64,000 nucleotides of DNA from 34-65-8 sp046294735. Its GTDB lineage: Bacteria; Pseudomonadota; Alphaproteobacteria; Sphingomonadales; Sphingomonadaceae. The notes beneath the pieces were generated by a model, which was not told the DNA's origin, searched no databases, and saw only the letters and a program-made list of their open reading frames with translations. Made by a program: the position numbers and the translations under genes. The first letter of the stretch is position 1, and each line of letters opens with the position of its first letter. The stretch is taken from positions 114,612 to 178,611 of the forward strand of contig JBKBKB010000007.1 in the NCBI GenBank assembly GCA_046294735.1, read 5' to 3'. Below, one piece after another: positions 1 to 8,856 of this stretch.

Positions 1-704
1 GGATCAGCATTGCCACGCCCGCCATGGCCCAGCTGAGGCTCGGCAAGATCATCGATGCGGCAGGCGATCTGGCCAAGGCAGAATCGCTCGATGATGCAGA
101 TATGAAGAACTATTTCGATCAGATGGCTGCCCAGATGGACCAGCAGAACCCTCTGGCACCGGCCAAGGACCCATACGCCAAGCGGTTGGCAGCGCTGAGC
201 AAGGGCATGGAAAAGCACGACGGCCTCGACCTCGACATCAAGGCCTACCTGGTCAAGGATGTGAACGCCTTTGCCATGGCCAATGGCACGATCCGGATCT
301 TTTCCGGGCTGATGGACCAGTTCACCGATGACGAGATCCGCTATGTGATCGGGCACGAGGTCGGCCACGTGAAGCTCGACCACACGAAGAAGCGGATGCA
401 GGCTGCCTATCGCCAGAGCGCGATCCAGAAGGCGGCCCAGGGTGCGGGCGGGAAAGTCGGCCGGATTGCCGGAGGCGAACTGACCCAGTTGTTCGGCCAG
501 GTCATCACCGCACAGCACAGCCAGAAAAACGAGCGCGAGGCAGACGACTATGCGCTCGCCTTCATGCGCGGCAAAGGATACGACGCCAACGCCTGCGTCA
601 GCGCGCTGGAGAAGCTCGGCGGCGCGCCCGGCGGGCTGCCGTGGCTCCAGACCCACCCCAGCCCCGCCAGCCGCGCCAAGCGTATCCGCAGCCAACTGGG
701 GTGA
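1..704 (+). CDS. M48 family zinc metallopeptidase, 5' end cut by window
   Basis: Zn-dependent M48 (Ste24/HtpX/LoiP-like) protease. The HEVGH motif (HExxH zinc-binding helix) lies in a VIGHEVGHVKLDH context, followed by a downstream acidic NEREADDYA segment that supplies the third zinc ligand in this family. The frame is open to the window edge. The first visible residues read ...ATPAMA-Q, which looks like the end of a signal peptide with an AxA cleavage site, so the true start is upstream and the ATG at 24 is probably internal. The mature part has no membrane helix, unlike HtpX. Likely role is periplasmic or envelope protein quality control. The substrate cannot be told. Confidence 0.88.
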   Translation, partial: ISIATPAMAQLRLGKIIDAAGDLAKAESLDDADMKNYFDQMAAQMDQQNPLAPAKDPYAKRLAALSKGMEKHDGLDLDIKAYLVKDVNAFAMANGTIRIFSGLMDQFTDDEIRYVIGHEVGHVKLDHTKKRMQAAYRQSAIQKAAQGAGGKVGRIAGGELTQLFGQVITAQHSQKNEREADDYALAFMRGKGYDANACVSALEKLGGAPGGLPWLQTHPSPASRAKRIRSQLG

Positions 705-752
705 TTGCCGCCACCGGGTCTGGTCGCTAGTGCACAGCCCGGTGAGACTGAC

Positions 753-2006
753 TTGGACCTGACCGCACACTTGCCCGATCTGGGCGCTGCTCTGGCTGCC
801 GGTCTGCTGATCGGGACCGAGCGCGGCTGGACGCTGCGCAGCGCTGCCGAAGGCGCAAGGGTGGCCGGGATTCGCACCTTCGGCCTGCTGGGTCTGGTGG
901 CCGGGCTGGCCGGGTTTCTGGCGGTGCTCGACCATGCGGTGCCGGCTGCCCTGCTGGTCGCCGGGCCGGTCGCGATCGTGGTGATCGGCTATTTCCGTGG
1001 CAGCCGTTCCGCCAGCGGACCGGATGCGACCTCGGCAGTGGCGGCCATGGTCGCTCTGGCGCTCGGCTTCCTGGCCGGAAGCGGCGCCCCGGCTTTGGCG
1101 ATTGCCGGCGCGGCAGTCACGACCCTGTTGCTGGCGCTGCGGTCCGAAACCCACGGCCTGATCGACCGACTGGACCAGGCTGATATCATGGCGCTGGCGC
1201 GTTATGCGGTGATCGCGCTGGCGATCTACCCTTTCCTGCCAGAGGGTCGGTACGGACCCTATGACGCGTGGGAGCCGCGCATGCTGTGGCTGGTCGTGGT
1301 GCTGGTCACCGGGTTTTCCTTCCTCGGCTACATTGCCAACCGCCTGTTCGGGGCACGGCGGGGGACCATCGCCACGGCGGTGATCGGTGGCATCTACAGC
1401 TCGACCGCGGTGACTCAGTCGCTGTCGCAAAGGCTTGGTAGAGGAGAAGGCAGTGCTGCCGAGAACGCCGGCATCGCGCTGGCAACCGCCGTGATGTATC
1501 TGCGCGTGCTGGTTCTCGTTGGCGTACTGGCTGGGCGGCTGTTCCTACCCTTCACTGTGCTGCTGATCCCGGCAGTGCTGACCGGGCTGGTCGCCAGTTA
1601 TCTGATCTTTCGCCAATCCCCAGCCTCCATTGGCCCGTCCCCGCCGGGCAACCCGATTGCCATGCTCCCCGCCCTCAGCTTCGCTGCCTTCGTCGCGGTC
1701 GCGGCAGTGGCCGCGCGCTGGGCCGAGGGGCAGTTCGGCGAGCAGGGCATCGCTATTCTGCTGCTGGTGATGGGCGTGATGGACGTCGACGCGGCAATCG
1801 TCACCGCCGGGGGCCTGGGGCCGGACACAATCACCGCCAGACTGGCGGCGCTCGCCATCGCAGGCACGATCTTCGCCAACATGTCAGTCAAGCTGGGGGT
1901 GACGCTGGCTTATGGGCGCAGCCATGCCCGCCCCGCCGCACTGGCGCTGGTGGCTAGCATGATCGTGCTGTTGGTTTCCATCGCGATCGGCGTGGCGCGC
2001 CTCTAG
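753..2006 (+). CDS. MgtC/SapB and DUF4010 domain polytopic membrane protein
   Basis: Hydrophobic protein of about 417 residues. The N-terminal MgtC/SapB-like part (GLLIGTERGW, GIRTFGLLGL) is followed by a DUF4010 membrane domain with many helices and a conserved GGIYSSTAVTQSLSQR segment. The frame is open back to 705, immediately after the protease stop. The TTG at 753 is preferred because ggtgag (741-746) sits 6 bases upstream and the family begins just before the first helix. Function is not established; MgtC relatives are linked to magnesium or phosphate stress. It is co-directional with the protease gene. Confidence 0.75.
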   Translation: MDLTAHLPDLGAALAAGLLIGTERGWTLRSAAEGARVAGIRTFGLLGLVAGLAGFLAVLDHAVPAALLVAGPVAIVVIGYFRGSRSASGPDATSAVAAMVALALGFLAGSGAPALAIAGAAVTTLLLALRSETHGLIDRLDQADIMALARYAVIALAIYPFLPEGRYGPYDAWEPRMLWLVVVLVTGFSFLGYIANRLFGARRGTIATAVIGGIYSSTAVTQSLSQRLGRGEGSAAENAGIALATAVMYLRVLVLVGVLAGRLFLPFTVLLIPAVLTGLVASYLIFRQSPASIGPSPPGNPIAMLPALSFAAFVAVAAVAARWAEGQFGEQGIAILLLVMGVMDVDAAIVTAGGLGPDTITARLAALAIAGTIFANMSVKLGVTLAYGRSHARPAALALVASMIVLLVSIAIGVARL

Positions 2007-2009
2007 CGC

Positions 2010-2192
2010 CTACCGTTTCTTGACGATCTCGATCCCGTTCTTCTTGGCGAAATCCTTGGTCGATTCCTCGCTCCGGCCGAGTGCCTTGGCGATCTCGCGC
2101 AGGCCCTTGCCCTTCGCAGCCAGGGTGCGCAGCTGACCCGCCTCGTCCGATTTCCACGGCTGCTTGTGGCGCTCGAAGTTCTCCTTGCCCAT
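2010..2192 (-). CDS. Small helix-turn-helix-like protein, 60 aa
   Basis: A 60-residue basic protein. Its centre (EAGQLRTLAAKGKGLREIAK then ALGRSEESTKDFAKK) has the spacing of a sigma-70 region 4 or Myb-like helix-turn-helix. Its ATG shares TGATG with the topA stop, a strong sign of translational coupling, so it is probably expressed with topA. It is a single HTH with no effector domain, so it may be a small DNA-binding accessory. No specific function is recognised. Confidence 0.6.
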   Translation of the reverse strand: MGKENFERHKQPWKSDEAGQLRTLAAKGKGLREIAKALGRSEESTKDFAKKNGIEIVKKR

Positions 2193-4786
2193 CAGCCGTC
2201 CTTAGCCTTGGTGGCCGTCTTCTTCGGAGCGGCTTTCTTCTTGGCGGGAGCTTTCTTGGCGGCGGCCTTCTTGGGAGCAGCCTTGGGAGCAGCCTTCTTC
2301 CTCGCGCTCTTCTTCTTGACCGGGCCCTTGGCAATGCGGGCATCGATCAGCTCGATCGCCTGCGCCTCGGTCAGGTCTTCGGGCTTCACGTCCTTGGGGA
2401 TGGTGGCGTTGCTGGTGCCATCGGTCACGTAGGGGCCATAGCGGCCCGGCATGACCTTCATCTCCCCGCCGCTGGTCGGATGGGCTCCGAAGGTCTTGAC
2501 CGGCTCGGCCTTGGCTCGCCCCTCCCCGCGCCCGCCACGGTTCTGCGCTTCGGCCAGCAGAGTGACCGCCGCATTCATGCCGACCTCGAACACCTCGGCA
2601 GTGCCGGTAAGTTTGGCATACTTGCCATCGTGCCGCAGGTATGGCCCGTAACGGCCGATATTGGCTTCGATTTCCAGCCCGGTCTCAGGATGGGCGCCGA
2701 CAATGCGTGGGAGCGAAAGCAGCTTGACCGCCCAGTCGAGATCGAACTCGGGCAGGTCCTTGGGAATGCTCGCCCGCTTGGCTTCCTTGCCGCTGCCCAT
2801 TTCCACATAGGGCCCGAAGCGCCCGGTCTTGCGGTTGATGTCCTCGCCCGTATCCGGGTGCTGGCCCATCACACCGTCATCCGCGCCCGCCGTGCCACCG
2901 CCTCCGGCCTGGGCAAAACGGCGGGTGAACTTGCATTCAGGGTAGTTGTTGCAGGCCACGAACGCGCCGAACTTGCCGCCCCGCAGCGCCAGCCGCCCGG
3001 TGCCGCAACTGGGGCACTGGCGGGGGTCGGTGCCGTCGTCGGTCGGCGGGAACAGATAGTCCGACAGGTATTCGTCCAGCGCCTCGGTCACTTCCGAAGG
3101 CAGCTTGTCCATCACCTCATCGGCCTTGGGCTTGAAATCGGCCCAGAATCGGGTCAGCAGCGCCTTCCACTCCTCGCGCCCGCCGGAGACCTCGTCGAGC
3201 TCGTTTTCCATCCCCGCCGTGAAATCGAACGCGACGTAATTGGGAAAGAACCGTTCCAGGAACACCGTCAGCAGGCGGCCCGATTCCTCAGCGAAGAAGC
3301 GGTTCTTCTCCATCCGCACGTATTCGCGGTCACGCAGGGTCTGGATGGTCGAAGCGTAAGTGGACGGGCGCCCGATGCCGAGCTCCTCCAACCGTTTGAC
3401 CAGGCTGGCTTCGGAAAAGCGCGGCGGTGGCTGGGTGAAATGCTGCACCGCCTCTACGCCTTTCTTGGCCGGACTATCGCCCTTGCGCATGGCCGGGAGC
3501 AGGCCGCTGTCGTCATCGTCACCGCCCTCGCCGCGCTCGTCGAACCCTTCTTGGTAGACCGCAAGGAAGCCAGGGAATTTCACCACTTGGCCGGTCGCGC
3601 GCAGCTCGTTCATCCCCGTCCCGTCAAGCAGGCTGACCGTCGTCCGCTCCAGCCGCGCGGCGGCCATCTGGCTGGCCATGGCGCGCTTGAAGATCAGCTC
3701 GTAGAGCTTGCCTTCGTCGCCCGATCCGGCGCGGTCCCGCGCGAAATCGGTCGGCCGGATCGCCTCGTGCGCTTCCTGCGCGTTCTTGGCCTTGGTGGTG
3801 TAGAACCGCGGCTTTTCCGGCAGGAAATTGGGATCGTAGCGCTCGCTGATGGCCTTGCGGCAGGCATTGATCGCGCTGCCATCCATCTGCACCCCGTCGG
3901 TCCGCATATAGGTGATCGCCCCGGCTTCGTAGAGGCTCTGCGCCAGCCGCATGGTGTGGCTGGCCGAATAGCCGAGCTTGCGCGCCGCTTCCTGCTGTAG
4001 GGTGGAGGTGGTGAACGGCGGGGCCGGATTGCGGGTGAGCGGCTTGGTCTCGACCCCCTCCACGGTGAAGCGCCCGGCTTCGACCGCGGCCTTGGCGGCC
4101 ATGGCGCTGCCCTGGTTGCCGAGGGTCAGCTTGTCGAGCTTCTTACCCTCGAACCGCACCAGCCGGGCAGTGAACTCGGTCCCGTCCTGCTCCATGATGG
4201 CGGCGACCGACCAGTATTCCTCGGCCCGGAACGCCTCGATCTCGCGTTCTCGGTCAACGATCAGCCGCAGCGCGACCGACTGGACCCGCCCTGCGCTCTT
4301 GGCCCCGGGCAGCTTGCGCCACAGCACCGGGCTGAGGGTGAAGCCGAACAGGTAATCGAGCGCGCGGCGGGCAAGATAAGCGTCGATCAGGTCGGTATCG
4401 AGCGCGCGCGGGCGGGTCATCGCCTCGGTCACAGCCTGCTTGGTGATGGCGTTGAAGGTCACCCGGTCGACCACCTTGGGCAACGCCTTGCGCTTGGCCA
4501 GCAGCTCCTGCACGTGCCAAGAAATCGCCTCGCCCTCGCGGTCAGGGTCAGTGGCAAGGACCAGCCGGGTGGCCGTCTTGGCCGCGTCGGCGATTTCCTT
4601 GAAGCGGCTCTGCTTGTCACGATAGAGTTCCCAGTCCATCGCGAAGTCCTCGTCCGGGCGGACGCTGCCATCCTTGGGCGGCAGGTCGCGGACATGGCCG
4701 TAGCTGGCGAGAACCTTGAAGTCCTTGCCGAGATATTTCTCGATGGTTTTCGCCTTTGCGGGCGATTCAACGATGACAAGCTGCAT
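2192..4786 (-). CDS. topA: DNA topoisomerase I (type IA)
   Basis: Relaxes negative supercoils by single-strand passage. The N-terminal Toprim domain (IVESPAKAKTIEKYLG, then DPDREGE) leads into the topoisomerase fold, with the catalytic tyrosine in AITYMRTDG. One C4 zinc finger (CPSCG...CNNYPEC) is followed by three glycine/tyrosine repeats (each ending GRFGPYV or GRYGPYL/V) typical of alphaproteobacterial TopA. The tail is lysine/alanine-rich and likely binds DNA non-specifically. Length is 864 aa, normal for the family. The start ATG lies just downstream of a palindrome at 4808-4823. dprA lies upstream on the same strand, 65 bases away. Confidence 0.98.
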   Translation of the reverse strand: MQLVIVESPAKAKTIEKYLGKDFKVLASYGHVRDLPPKDGSVRPDEDFAMDWELYRDKQSRFKEIADAAKTATRLVLATDPDREGEAISWHVQELLAKRKALPKVVDRVTFNAITKQAVTEAMTRPRALDTDLIDAYLARRALDYLFGFTLSPVLWRKLPGAKSAGRVQSVALRLIVDREREIEAFRAEEYWSVAAIMEQDGTEFTARLVRFEGKKLDKLTLGNQGSAMAAKAAVEAGRFTVEGVETKPLTRNPAPPFTTSTLQQEAARKLGYSASHTMRLAQSLYEAGAITYMRTDGVQMDGSAINACRKAISERYDPNFLPEKPRFYTTKAKNAQEAHEAIRPTDFARDRAGSGDEGKLYELIFKRAMASQMAAARLERTTVSLLDGTGMNELRATGQVVKFPGFLAVYQEGFDERGEGGDDDDSGLLPAMRKGDSPAKKGVEAVQHFTQPPPRFSEASLVKRLEELGIGRPSTYASTIQTLRDREYVRMEKNRFFAEESGRLLTVFLERFFPNYVAFDFTAGMENELDEVSGGREEWKALLTRFWADFKPKADEVMDKLPSEVTEALDEYLSDYLFPPTDDGTDPRQCPSCGTGRLALRGGKFGAFVACNNYPECKFTRRFAQAGGGGTAGADDGVMGQHPDTGEDINRKTGRFGPYVEMGSGKEAKRASIPKDLPEFDLDWAVKLLSLPRIVGAHPETGLEIEANIGRYGPYLRHDGKYAKLTGTAEVFEVGMNAAVTLLAEAQNRGGRGEGRAKAEPVKTFGAHPTSGGEMKVMPGRYGPYVTDGTSNATIPKDVKPEDLTEAQAIELIDARIAKGPVKKKSARKKAAPKAAPKKAAAKKAPAKKKAAPKKTATKAKDG

Positions 4787-4807
4787 AAGATTTTCGGTCT
4801 GTCCCTA

Positions 4808-4823
4808 CGCGTATACGTACGCG
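4808..4823. promoter_or_regulatory. Perfect inverted repeat in the topA upstream region
   Basis: Six-base arms CGCGTA/TACGCG flank the self-complementary spacer tacg, giving a 16-base palindrome of alternating purine/pyrimidine character, 22 bases before the topA start. It could be an operator, or a supercoiling-sensitive (Z-DNA/cruciform-prone) element suited to topoisomerase feedback. There is no T-run, so it is not an intrinsic terminator for dprA. Confidence 0.4.
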
Positions 4824-4851
4824 CGAGGGTGGGGTCTGCGGTTTGCGGGTG

Positions 4852-5964
4852 TCAAGCGGGGGTGTAGCTCACCCTTCCACCCGCATGCCGCACCAGCTTA
4901 CCTGCCAGTTCCAGCTCCAGCAGCGCCAGTTGCACCGCCGCTGCGCTTGTCCCCGACTGGCGGATCAGTTCGTCGACCGGAACCGGCGCGGTGGTGAGCA
5001 GGCTGGCAATGTCGGCCGGCTGCGCATCGGCCAGTTCGTCGACATCGAAATCGAATCGCGCCGTGCTCTCGCGGAAGGTCGAACGCGGGGTGCCATCGAA
5101 ATGGCTCAGCAGTTCGATCACTTCCCCGGGCGACTGGACCAGCACCGCGCCTTCGCGGATCAGCTGGTTGCACCCTTGCGCACGGGCGTCGAGCGGGCTG
5201 CCGGGGATCGCCATGACCTCCCTGCCTGCTTCCGCCGCCAGCCGTGCAGTGATCAGGCTGCCGCTCTTGGGCGCGGCCTCCACCACCAGAGTGCCCATGG
5301 CGAGCCCGGCAATGATCCGGTTGCGGCTGGGAAAGTGGCTCCCGCGCGGCTCGGTGCCGGGGGGCTGCTCGGCCAGCAGCAGGCCTTCATTGGCGATGCG
5401 TTCCTGCAAGGCTTGGTGCTGCGGGGGATAGGTCACATCGATCCCGCTGGCGATCACGCCGACGGTGGCAGGATGGGCGCCTTCATGCGCCGCGCCGTCG
5501 ATACCGCGCGCCAGGCCGGAGACGACCGCGAAACCCTCGCCCACCAGTTCGCCGGCAAATTCACGCGCCAGCTTGACCGCCGCCGCACTGGCGTTGCGCG
5601 CGCCGACCATGGCCACACATGGGCGCTCCAGCAGCGACAGGTCACCGCGCCAGGTCAGGATCGGCGGCGATCCGTCGATCTCGCGGAGCAGGCGGGGATA
5701 GCCCGGCTGGTCATGGAACAGGTATTTCGCGCCCGCTCGGCGGACCCCCTCCACCTCCCGCTCCACCATGTCGCGCAGGGCTGGGCGATAGGGCTGCCCG
5801 GTCTTGCCGGCGAGATCAGGCAAGGCTTCAAGCGCCGTCACCGCATTGCCGAACCGGGCAAGCAGGTGGGTGTAGGTAACCGGGCCGACGCGGGGCGAGC
5901 GCAGCAGCCGGATGCGGGCAAACGCCTCGTTCTGCGACAGGGGGGCCTGCGGCAGCGCGGTCAT
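4852..5964 (-). CDS. dprA: DNA-processing protein DprA
   Basis: Binds single-stranded DNA and loads RecA during natural transformation. The order is an N-terminal SAM-like region, a Rossmann core (VGARNAS, SGLARGIDGAAHEGA, GSHFPSRNRIIAGL, KSGSLITARLA, VMAIPGSP) and a C-terminal winged-helix (DML1-like) domain from about residue 310. Length is 370 aa, as expected. The start shares ATGA with the plsY stop, so the two genes form an operon. Other competence genes are not in this window. Confidence 0.97.
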   Translation of the reverse strand: MTALPQAPLSQNEAFARIRLLRSPRVGPVTYTHLLARFGNAVTALEALPDLAGKTGQPYRPALRDMVEREVEGVRRAGAKYLFHDQPGYPRLLREIDGSPPILTWRGDLSLLERPCVAMVGARNASAAAVKLAREFAGELVGEGFAVVSGLARGIDGAAHEGAHPATVGVIASGIDVTYPPQHQALQERIANEGLLLAEQPPGTEPRGSHFPSRNRIIAGLAMGTLVVEAAPKSGSLITARLAAEAGREVMAIPGSPLDARAQGCNQLIREGAVLVQSPGEVIELLSHFDGTPRSTFRESTARFDFDVDELADAQPADIASLLTTAPVPVDELIRQSGTSAAAVQLALLELELAGKLVRHAGGRVSYTPA

Positions 5965-6551
5965 TTCTTACCGCTGCCCACCTTCGGTTCCTCGCCGCGC
6001 ATCAGGCGGCCGATATTGGCCCGGTGCTGCGCCAGCACGATGGCGGCAATGGCGACCAGCGGCACGATAATCTGCGGGTATCCCAGCGCCCACGCCGCGA
6101 CCGGTGCCAGCACCACGGTCGTCATCGAGGAAACCGAGGAAATCCGGCTCACCGCCAGCGTTGCCGCCCAGATTGCCGCGCAAACCAGCATCACCGGCCA
6201 GGCGAGTGCCAGCAGCACGCCAGCAGCAGTGGCAAAGCCCTTGCCGCCCTTGAAGCGCAGCCAGGGAGTGAAACAGTGCCCCGCAACCGCTGCGACCGCC
6301 GCCCACCCTTCGGTGCCCGGCCATAGGTGCGCCGCGAGCAGGACAGGCACGGCGCCCTTTGCTGCGTCGAGCAGCACGGTCGCCGCTGCCAGCCCCTTGT
6401 TGCCGGTGCGCAGCACGTTGGTCGCGCCGATGCTGCCGGACCCGATATCGCGGATGTCGCCCAGCCCGGCGGCGCGGGTCAGCAGCAGGCCGAACGGGAT
6501 CGATCCGCCCACGAAACCGAGCAAAACCGCAAGCAGAATGTCCTGATCCAT
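5961..6551 (-). CDS. plsY: Glycerol-3-phosphate acyltransferase PlsY
   Basis: Integral-membrane acyltransferase that moves the acyl group from acyl-phosphate to sn-glycerol-3-phosphate, the first step of phospholipid synthesis. The family signatures are visible: GGSIPFGLLLTR, the DIGSGSIGATNVLR glycine-rich loop, and HCFTPWLRFKGGKGFAT. About five membrane segments and 196 aa are normal. The ATG at 6551 is preferred over the TTG at 6566 because it follows ggtgggg. It overlaps dprA by four bases and is divergent from murI. Confidence 0.97.
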   Translation of the reverse strand: MDQDILLAVLLGFVGGSIPFGLLLTRAAGLGDIRDIGSGSIGATNVLRTGNKGLAAATVLLDAAKGAVPVLLAAHLWPGTEGWAAVAAVAGHCFTPWLRFKGGKGFATAAGVLLALAWPVMLVCAAIWAATLAVSRISSVSSMTTVVLAPVAAWALGYPQIIVPLVAIAAIVLAQHRANIGRLMRGEEPKVGSGKK

Positions 6552-6655
6552 GTCCCCACCCGGCAAGAAAACTTCGCTCTATCATAGGCGCATCGCTTGC
6601 ATTCGGGCCACGGAAAAATAAGGAAGATCGCTTCGAACCGGGGGAACCAGCCGCG

Positions 6656-7462
6656 ATGCCCAGCACCGTTGATCCAAGCGCCCCCGTGCTGCTGTTCGAT
6701 TCCGGCGTTGGCGGGCTGAGCGTGCTGGCCGCCCTGCGCGAAGTGTTGCCCGATGCTCCGGTAATCTACGCTGCGGACGTGGCTGGCCTGCCCTATGGCA
6801 CCAAGAGCGAGGCGCAGGTCACTGCACGGGTCGCCGGTCTGCTCGGGCGGATGAGCGAACGCTACCGGCCGCGTCTCGCCTGCATTGCCTGCAACACCGC
6901 CAGCACGATCGCACTGGGCATGGTGCGCGAGGTGTTGGAGATCCCGGTGGTGGGCACCGTACCCGCGATCAAGCCCGCCGCCGCGTTGACCCATACCGGG
7001 GTGATCGGCCTGCTCGGCACCGAGGCGACCTTGCGCCAGAGCTATGTCGACGAGCTGGAGCGGGCCCATGCCGCAAGCAAGACACTGCTGCGCCATGCAG
7101 CACCTGAACTGGTGACGCTGGCCGAGGCAAGGCTGCGGGGCGGCGTGGTGCCACTGGATGCCGTGCGCCGCGCGGTGTCCGGACTGCTAGACCATCCCCG
7201 TGCTGGCGAAATCGACACCGTGGTGCTGGCCTGCACCCATTTTCCGTTGCTGCGCGATGAATTGGCCGCTCTGTTCGGACCGGTCGTCACTCTGGTCGAC
7301 GGGGCGCAAGGGATCGCCCGCCGCATTGCCACGCTGACCGAAGGGCAGGCGTTCCAGCGCCGCGAACCGGACCTGGCCGTGACCACCGGATCGCTGGACG
7401 AATTCCGTTCGCTCGCTTCCCGGCTGTGCGAATTGGGTCTGGCCCGGATCGAAAAGTTCTAG
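6656..7462 (+). CDS. murI: Glutamate racemase
   Basis: Makes D-glutamate for peptidoglycan. The two catalytic cysteines lie in ACNTAST and ACTHFPLL, and the N-terminal FDSGVGGLSVL and PYGTKS loops are standard. The ATG at 6656 gives 268 aa, the usual size, and starts a few residues before the first strand. The upstream extension of the open frame overlaps plsY antisense and is not coding. The 104-base gap to plsY must hold divergent promoters. Confidence 0.97.
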   Translation: MPSTVDPSAPVLLFDSGVGGLSVLAALREVLPDAPVIYAADVAGLPYGTKSEAQVTARVAGLLGRMSERYRPRLACIACNTASTIALGMVREVLEIPVVGTVPAIKPAAALTHTGVIGLLGTEATLRQSYVDELERAHAASKTLLRHAAPELVTLAEARLRGGVVPLDAVRRAVSGLLDHPRAGEIDTVVLACTHFPLLRDELAALFGPVVTLVDGAQGIARRIATLTEGQAFQRREPDLAVTTGSLDEFRSLASRLCELGLARIEKF

Positions 7463-7563
7463 CTGCGAACGCCTCGCAAAGATCGTGATGGAAATGCAGC
7501 CGTTCTGCGCCTAAATCGCTCCCCGAAAGGCCGCGAGCATGGCGGCGCTGACGCGGGCAAGCG

Positions 7564-8784
7564 ATGAACTACGATCAGATTTTCGAACAAGCGATCGACC
7601 GCCTTCACTCCGAAGGCCGCTATCGCGTCTTCATCGATATTCTGCGCAACAAGGGCGCGTTTCCCAACGCCCGCTGCTTCCACGGCCACAACGGCCCCAA
7701 GCCGATCACCGTGTGGTGCTCGAACGACTACCTCGCCATGGGTCAGCATCCCAAGGTGATCGCGGCGATGGAAGAAGCGCTGCACGATGTCGGCGCCGGT
7801 TCTGGCGGCACCCGCAACATCGGCGGCAACACCCATTACCATGTCCAGCTGGAAGCCGAACTGGCAGACCTGCACGGCAAGGAATCGGCGCTGCTGTTCA
7901 CCAGCGGCTATGTCTCCAATGACGCCACACTCTCGACCATTTCCAAGCTGCTGCCCGGCTGCGTCATCTTCAGCGATGAACTGAACCACGCCAGCATGAT
8001 CGCCGGCATCCGCAACTCCGGCTGTGACAAGCGGGTGTTCCGCCACAACGATGTGGAGCACCTTGAGGAACTGCTTGCGGCCGAAGACCCGTCCGTACCC
8101 AAGCTGATCGCCTTCGAGAGCGTCTATTCGATGGACGGCGATATCGCCCCGATTCATGCGATCTGCGATCTGGCCGACAATTACAACGCCCTGACTTACA
8201 TCGACGAAGTTCACGCCGTTGGCATGTACGGTGCCCGCGGCGGCGGCATTACGGAGCGCGACGAGGCAGCCGCCCGCATCGACATTATTGAGGGCACGCT
8301 GGGCAAGGCGTTCGGGGTTATGGGCGGCTACATTGCGGCCGATACCCGGATCGTCGACTGTATCCGTTCCTATGCGCCGGGGTTCATCTTCACCACTTCA
8401 CTCAGCCCGGCGCTGGTGGCAGGCGTGCTCGCATCAGTGCGTCATCTCAAGGGCAGCTCGGACGAGCGCGAGGCCCAGCACCGCAACGCCAACCGGCTCA
8501 AGGCCTTGTTCCGCGAGGCAGGGCTGCCGGTGATGGACAGCACCACCCATATTGTGCCGTTGATGGTGGGCGACCCGGTGCGCGCCAAGAAGATCAGCGA
8601 CATCCTGCTGGCCGAATACGGTGCCTACGTGCAGCCGATCAACTTCCCGACCGTGCCCCGCGGGACCGAGCGGCTGCGCTTCACCCCCGGCCCGGCGCAT
8701 ACCGAGGCAATGATGGAAGACCTGACCAAGGCGCTGGTGGAAATCTGGGATCGGCTGGATCTGGAATTGCGCCAGGCCGCCTGA
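7564..8784 (+). CDS. hemA: 5-aminolevulinate synthase (C4 pathway)
   Basis: PLP enzyme condensing glycine and succinyl-CoA to 5-aminolevulinate, the first step of tetrapyrrole synthesis in alphaproteobacteria. It is an alpha-oxoamine synthase fold I protein: WCSNDYLAMGQHP at the N-terminus, GTRNIGG, TSGYVSNDATL, HNDVEHLE, DEVHAVGMYG, and the PLP-lysine in GTLGKAFGVMGGY. At 406 aa it is full-length. It is transcribed alone. The start is placed at the ATG that gives the canonical MNYDQIF N-terminus. Confidence 0.98.
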   Translation: MNYDQIFEQAIDRLHSEGRYRVFIDILRNKGAFPNARCFHGHNGPKPITVWCSNDYLAMGQHPKVIAAMEEALHDVGAGSGGTRNIGGNTHYHVQLEAELADLHGKESALLFTSGYVSNDATLSTISKLLPGCVIFSDELNHASMIAGIRNSGCDKRVFRHNDVEHLEELLAAEDPSVPKLIAFESVYSMDGDIAPIHAICDLADNYNALTYIDEVHAVGMYGARGGGITERDEAAARIDIIEGTLGKAFGVMGGYIAADTRIVDCIRSYAPGFIFTTSLSPALVAGVLASVRHLKGSSDEREAQHRNANRLKALFREAGLPVMDSTTHIVPLMVGDPVRAKKISDILLAEYGAYVQPINFPTVPRGTERLRFTPGPAHTEAMMEDLTKALVEIWDRLDLELRQAA

Positions 8785-8856
8785 AACCCGCTGGAGTCAG
8801 CCCTTTCTGGCGGAAATTAGGGTGATTTAAACCATCCGCGCGTTAGGCGTACGCGC

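Noticed and set aside
2081..4000. 639-codon open frame on the plus strand opposite topA
   Set aside because: Low-complexity translation with no domain, a normal by-product of high GC. topA on the other strand is unambiguous.
4843..6546. 567-codon open frame opposite dprA and plsY
   Set aside because: No recognisable domain. It covers two well-supported genes and their junction on the opposite strand.
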